In this document: positions 6,482 to 9,292 of the stretch, piece after piece
How positions within the stretch are numbered: position 1 is the first letter of the stretch
Layout: each line of letters starts with the position of its first letter
NCBI GenBank assembly: GCA_002720535.1
Contig: PBIU01000008.1
Span: 221,246-230,537 of the forward strand
Length of the DNA: 9,292 nucleotides
Origin: Candidatus Pelagibacterales bacterium
GTDB taxonomy: Bacteria; Pseudomonadota; Alphaproteobacteria; TMED109
Direction of reading: 5' to 3'
Translations under genes and position numbers: made by a program
The notes under the pieces: generated by a model
Databases searched by the model: none
What the model was told of the DNA's origin: nothing
Seen by the model: the letters and a program-made list of their open reading frames with translations, nothing else

Positions 6482-7546
6482 TTATTTTATATAACCTAGT
6501 TCTTTCCAAACTTTATAATTAGTTCTGAATTCATTAAGCGAAGCCCATACTTTCGCAAAATCCTCATCTGATTCTACAAGTTCTGTTACAACTTCATTCC
6601 AGCCTTTCTCAAAAATAGACAGCATTTCAGGAGACCATGTATGAAGAGTTACACCCTTTTCTTGGAGAGTTTTAAGTGCAGGACCTTGAATGGCTTCTCC
6701 TTCTGAAATAGCATGACGAATATTATCACCACAAACTGCTTCAATTTGAGCTTGCTGTGTTTCTGATAATGAATTCCATTTTTCAAGATTAATCATAAGT
6801 TCCATAAATGTGGATTGTTGATGCCATCCTGGAAAATAATAATGTTTCGCAATTTGATAAAAGCCTAATTCTAAATCAATCGCTGGCATTGAAAATTCAG
6901 TAGAATCTATAGTACCTAATTCAAGTGCTGGGTATATATCTCCACCTGCTAGTAGTTGTGTGGAAACACCTACTTTTTCCATTACTTTTGCGCCGAGACC
7001 AAAGAAACGCATTTTTAAACCTTTTAAATCCTCTGGGCCTTTTATTTCTTCTCTGAACCATCCGGAGGCTTCAGGAGGAATTATTCCACATAAAATACCT
7101 TTTATATTATGTCGTGCATACAATTCTTCATAGAAGTCTTTGCCTCCTCCAAAATATATCCATGACATATACTCACTGGCAGGCGGACCAAATGGCACTG
7201 ATGAAAATAATTGCAGAGCTGGAACTTTACCGGCCCAATAACCAGGAGTGGACCATCCTGCATCAATTCCACCTGTAGAGACGGCATCAAATATTTCTAA
7301 TGGAGGCACTAAAGCGCTTGGCTCAAAATATTTAATATTAATATTTCCTCCAGAAACTTTATTAACTTCATCTTGTAAACGCACTCCTAAAGTTCCTATT
7401 TGTGCTAATGAACCAGGAAAGGTACTCGCCATTTTCCATCTAACTTTTTTCTCGGATGTAGTTCCTTCGGAGCTTTGCTCTGATTGACCACAGCCTAATA
7501 GTAATAAGAAAGGTATTACTATCATCATGTATAATAATTTTTTCAT
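6482..7546 (-). CDS. TRAP transporter solute-binding lipoprotein, DctP family
   Basis: Periplasmic receptor of a TRAP (sodium-coupled tripartite) uptake system, 354 residues from the chosen start. An ATG 21 bases further upstream (7565-7567) is in frame, but only the ATG at 7546-7544 has a ribosome site, GGAGG at eight bases, and yields a clean signal peptide MKKLLYMMIVIPFLLLLGC. The lipobox LLGC predicts lipidation at Cys19 and membrane anchoring. The mature domain shows GWSTPGYWAGKVPAL (97-111), EASGWFREEI (159-168), RFFGLGAKVM (180-189), GGDIYPALELGTIDSTEFS (201-219) and YYFPGWHQQST (236-246), typical of the TakP/FcbT branch that binds 2-oxo acids, lactate or similar carboxylates. The ligand is uncertain. 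No dctQ or dctM membrane subunit lies next to it, so the partner must be elsewhere. A terminator hairpin follows. Divergent from the AmpG-like permease gene. Confidence 0.93.
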   Translation of the reverse strand: MKKLLYMMIVIPFLLLLGCGQSEQSSEGTTSEKKVRWKMASTFPGSLAQIGTLGVRLQDEVNKVSGGNINIKYFEPSALVPPLEIFDAVSTGGIDAGWSTPGYWAGKVPALQLFSSVPFGPPASEYMSWIYFGGGKDFYEELYARHNIKGILCGIIPPEASGWFREEIKGPEDLKGLKMRFFGLGAKVMEKVGVSTQLLAGGDIYPALELGTIDSTEFSMPAIDLELGFYQIAKHYYFPGWHQQSTFMELMINLEKWNSLSETQQAQIEAVCGDNIRHAISEGEAIQGPALKTLQEKGVTLHTWSPEMLSIFEKGWNEVVTELVESDEDFAKVWASLNEFRTNYKVWKELGYIK

Positions 7547-7554
7547 AAACTTTG

Positions 7555-7559
7555 CCTCC
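7555..7559 (-). promoter_or_regulatory. Ribosome binding site deciding the TRAP receptor start
   Basis: On the minus strand this reads GGAGG, eight bases before the ATG at 7546-7544. The ATG further upstream at 7567-7565 has no such site, and it would place seven extra residues before the signal peptide. Confidence 0.85.
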
Positions 7560-7621
7560 AATAGCATTTTTAAATCTTTATAATACTTTTAATTAAATTC
7601 GATTTATATAAAGTATATTTA
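7560..7621. promoter_or_regulatory. Divergent promoter region, TRAP receptor / MFS permease
   Basis: This AT-rich gap lies between two divergent transport genes. TATAAT at 7579-7584 on the plus strand is a perfect -10 hexamer sequence, but I see no -35 at the right distance. A 10-bp palindrome TTTATATAAA lies at 7603-7612 just ahead of the permease gene. The shared gap makes joint regulation possible; nothing in the sequence proves it. Confidence 0.35.
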
Positions 7622-8935
7622 ATGAACCGTATATATAAATTAGTTCTAACTAAATTAGGACCATATAACAAATATAATATTTTAGCATTTATTCCATTAG
7701 GTTTTTGTGCAGGGTTGCCTTTGCCTCTAATTGGAGCAACCATGTCTGCAAGGCTGATGGATTCGGGGTTAAGTTTAACTTCTATAGGATTATTTGCTTT
7801 GGCAGGAACGCCTTATGCTCTTAAATTTTTATGGTCTCCTTTAATAGACACTATAAAAATTCCTTTTTTAAATAATTTATTGGGAAAAAGAAGAAGCTGG
7901 TTATTAATAACGCAAATTATTCTTTTTTTAATATTTTTTATAATTGCTACTATCAATCCATTAGAAGACTTATATCTATTAGCTGTTCTTGTATTTAGCG
8001 CAGCTTTTATTTCTGCAACACAGGATATAGCTTTGGATGCTTATAGAATAGAATTGCATTCCGAAAAAGAATTAGCAGCGGGTATCGCTACATATGTATT
8101 AGGATATAGAATCGCCCTTATTGTAGCTGGGGCAGGAGCTCTTTATTTAGCAGAATATATGTCATGGAATGTAGCCTTTATTATTATGTCTTTATGCTTC
8201 TTGTTAGGCCCACTAATTTTATTATTTTTACCCGCTAATACTAAAATAGAGGAAAGCAAAGAAAAAGACATTGGATATTTTGATAGAGTTATTCAATGGA
8301 TTAAAACGGCTGTCTTAGATCCATTTATTGAATTTTCACAAAGACAATCTTGGATATGGATATTAATCTTTATAGCAATATATAAATTAGGGGATGCTTT
8401 AGCTGGAAATATGACCACGCCATTTTTATTAGATATAGGTTTTTCAAAAATTCAAATCGCTAACATAGTTAAAGTTATAGGCCTTACTGCAACTCTAATA
8501 GGACTGTTTATAGGAGGGATGTTAGTAGCAAAATATAATATTGTTTCTGTATTATTTATTGGAGGCTTTCTCCAAATGTTTTCTAATTTATTTTTTGCCA
8601 TTCAAGGAGTTGTAGGAGTAAATACAAATGTTTTAATACTAACAATTTCGATAGAAAATTTAGCAGGAGGAATTGGAACGGCTGCTTTTCTTGCATATTT
8701 ATCAAAGCTTGTGGATTCTAGATATATAGCTACACAATTTGCTCTATTGACTTCTTTTATGGCTTTATCTAGGACACAATTATCAGCTCCTGCAGGATGG
8801 ATGGTAGAGGGAATTGGATGGAACGGTTTGATTTCTTTTTATAACCTAGAACATATAGATTGGGTTTGTTTTTTTATTTTAACGACCCTATTAGCAATTC
8901 CCGCACTTTTGATTTTAAAGAAGGCTACAAAATAA
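7622..8935 (+). CDS. AmpG-like MFS permease
   Basis: A 437-residue, roughly 12-helix inner-membrane transporter of the major facilitator superfamily, closest to the AmpG group. In enterobacteria AmpG imports GlcNAc-anhydro-MurNAc peptides released from peptidoglycan for recycling. AmpG-like features are GFCAGLPLPL (27-36), GTPYALKFLWSPLID (62-76), the loop GKRRSW (88-93), the strongly conserved ATQDIALDAYRIE (132-144) and FLAYLSKL followed by ATQFALLTS (356-378). A charged cytoplasmic loop (about 206-225) separates the two six-helix halves. It is shorter than E. coli AmpG (491), matching the single-core MFS forms. No ampD, nagZ or lytic transglycosylase gene is near, so muropeptide transport is inferred from family only. 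The ribosome site is weak (AAAG at 7610-7613). Ends at a bidirectional terminator that overlaps the stop codon. Confidence 0.85.
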   Translation: MNRIYKLVLTKLGPYNKYNILAFIPLGFCAGLPLPLIGATMSARLMDSGLSLTSIGLFALAGTPYALKFLWSPLIDTIKIPFLNNLLGKRRSWLLITQIILFLIFFIIATINPLEDLYLLAVLVFSAAFISATQDIALDAYRIELHSEKELAAGIATYVLGYRIALIVAGAGALYLAEYMSWNVAFIIMSLCFLLGPLILLFLPANTKIEESKEKDIGYFDRVIQWIKTAVLDPFIEFSQRQSWIWILIFIAIYKLGDALAGNMTTPFLLDIGFSKIQIANIVKVIGLTATLIGLFIGGMLVAKYNIVSVLFIGGFLQMFSNLFFAIQGVVGVNTNVLILTISIENLAGGIGTAAFLAYLSKLVDSRYIATQFALLTSFMALSRTQLSAPAGWMVEGIGWNGLISFYNLEHIDWVCFFILTTLLAIPALLILKKATK

Positions 8936-8963
8936 AAAGGGCCCTAAGAATAGAGCCCTTTTT
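8934..8963. terminator. Bidirectional Rho-independent terminator
   Basis: The arms AAAAAGGGC (8934-8942) and GCCCTTTTT (8955-8963) pair perfectly. After one C/A mismatch the stem continues for three more pairs (CTA 8944-8946 with TAG 8951-8953) around a four-base AGAA loop. A T-run ends the hairpin on each strand, so it should stop both the permease transcript (+) and the porin transcript (-). It starts inside the permease stop codon and lies 19 bases beyond the porin stop. Confidence 0.9.
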
Positions 8964-8982
8964 GTTCTAAGGAGATTGTTTT

Positions 8983-9292
8983 TTAAAATTTATATTGGAA
9001 ACGCATGCCATAAATATCGGTGCTTGCACCTCCTCCATTAAGAGAAGCTGAAGTTGCTCCCGCATTTTGAGCTGCTTTATTATTCATAATAGATCTAATG
9101 TAATTAGCTTTAATCATAGCATTACCATTGATGTACCAATTTAATCCTAATGTGTAATTATCCATAACCCCACCTAAAATTTTAGATGAATTATTATCAT
9201 CCATATCTACATGAGAATAACGTGCAGCTACTTCCCATACACCAGTTCCCTTATTTGGCCATTTGGTTTCTACTTTAGGAGCTTTAAAGGCA
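8983..9292 (-). CDS. Phosphate-selective porin (OprO/OprP) family, C-terminal fragment
   Basis: Only the last 102 codons are present; the gene continues beyond the right edge, so any Met inside the fragment is not a start. Translation from 9291 gives alternating hydrophobic beta-strands: GVWEVAARYSHVD, then YTLGLNWYINGNAMIKANYI, then DIYGMRFQYKF ending in a terminal Phe. The GxWEvaaRYS and TLGLNWY segments are typical of the OprO/OprP porin family, and the final aromatic strand is the outer-membrane beta-barrel assembly signal. The protein is a 16-strand type outer-membrane channel; anion or phosphate selectivity is known for the Pseudomonas members but cannot be judged from this fragment. 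A bidirectional terminator follows. No pst or pho genes are visible. Confidence 0.85.
   Translation of the reverse strand, partial: AFKAPKVETKWPNKGTGVWEVAARYSHVDMDDNNSSKILGGVMDNYTLGLNWYINGNAMIKANYIRSIMNNKAAQNAGATSASLNGGGASTDIYGMRFQYKF

Noticed and set aside
7248..7487. Plus-strand open frame opposite the TRAP receptor
   Set aside because: It is antisense to a conserved gene and has no family resemblance or start signal.
7547..7567. Longer TRAP receptor start at the ATG 7567-7565
   Set aside because: It would put the strong GGAGG site inside the coding region and add seven residues before a normal lipoprotein signal peptide.
1..9292. Mobile elements, CRISPR arrays, tRNA/rRNA genes or defence islands
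   Set aside because: I saw no transposase or integrase frame, no regularly spaced repeats and no tRNA cloverleaf. Nearly all bases are taken up by ordinary genes and no gap exceeds 90 bases.

Overview
The window is AT-rich (about one third G+C by eye) and gene-dense. It is most consistent with a small-genome, probably marine, alphaproteobacterium. The signs are the dnaK-dnaJ-dapB order, a DUF2244 / nth / EI24-domain / PfkB adenosine-kinase neighbourhood familiar from Alphaproteobacteria, a TRAP-type substrate-binding lipoprotein, and an OprO/OprP-type outer-membrane porin, which shows a Gram-negative envelope. Arg codons are mostly AGA, stops are mostly TAA with some TAG, and most gaps between genes are under 90 bases. 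I cannot name the clade from sequence alone; SAR11-like or another AT-rich marine lineage is a guess.

Layout. Positions 1-107 are the 3' end of dnaK (+). It is followed by dnaJ (145-1257) and, three bases after the dnaJ stop, dapB (1261-2070), so chaperone and lysine/cell-wall precursor genes appear to share one transcript. A DUF2244 membrane protein lies on the minus strand (2063-2536), its stop overlapping the dapB stop. It is divergent from nth (2597-3235, GTG start), which overlaps tail-to-tail with an EI24/CysZ-like membrane protein (3232-3942, minus). That gene lies 5 bases downstream of an amidase-signature hydrolase (3948-5366, minus). Divergent from the amidase is a PfkB-family adenosine kinase-like sugar kinase (5453-6454, +). 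It converges on a TRAP solute-binding lipoprotein (6482-7546, minus); the hairpin between them sits partly inside the kinase coding end and best serves the minus strand. Divergent from the TRAP gene is an AmpG-like MFS permease (7622-8935, +). A bidirectional terminator (8934-8963) then separates it from a porin gene that enters from the right edge (8983-9292, minus).

Function. Most of the window is housekeeping: protein folding (DnaK/DnaJ), diaminopimelate/lysine synthesis (DapB), base excision repair (Nth) and nucleoside salvage (PfkB kinase). The right half is envelope and uptake: a lipoprotein receptor for small carboxylates or similar solutes, a possible muropeptide importer, and an anion-type porin. 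No mobile element, CRISPR array, tRNA or rRNA is visible. I find no convincing new multi-gene system. The items most worth checking are the TRAP receptor without membrane subunits beside it and its altered binding-site motif, the tail-to-tail coding overlaps, and the terminator embedded in a coding end.
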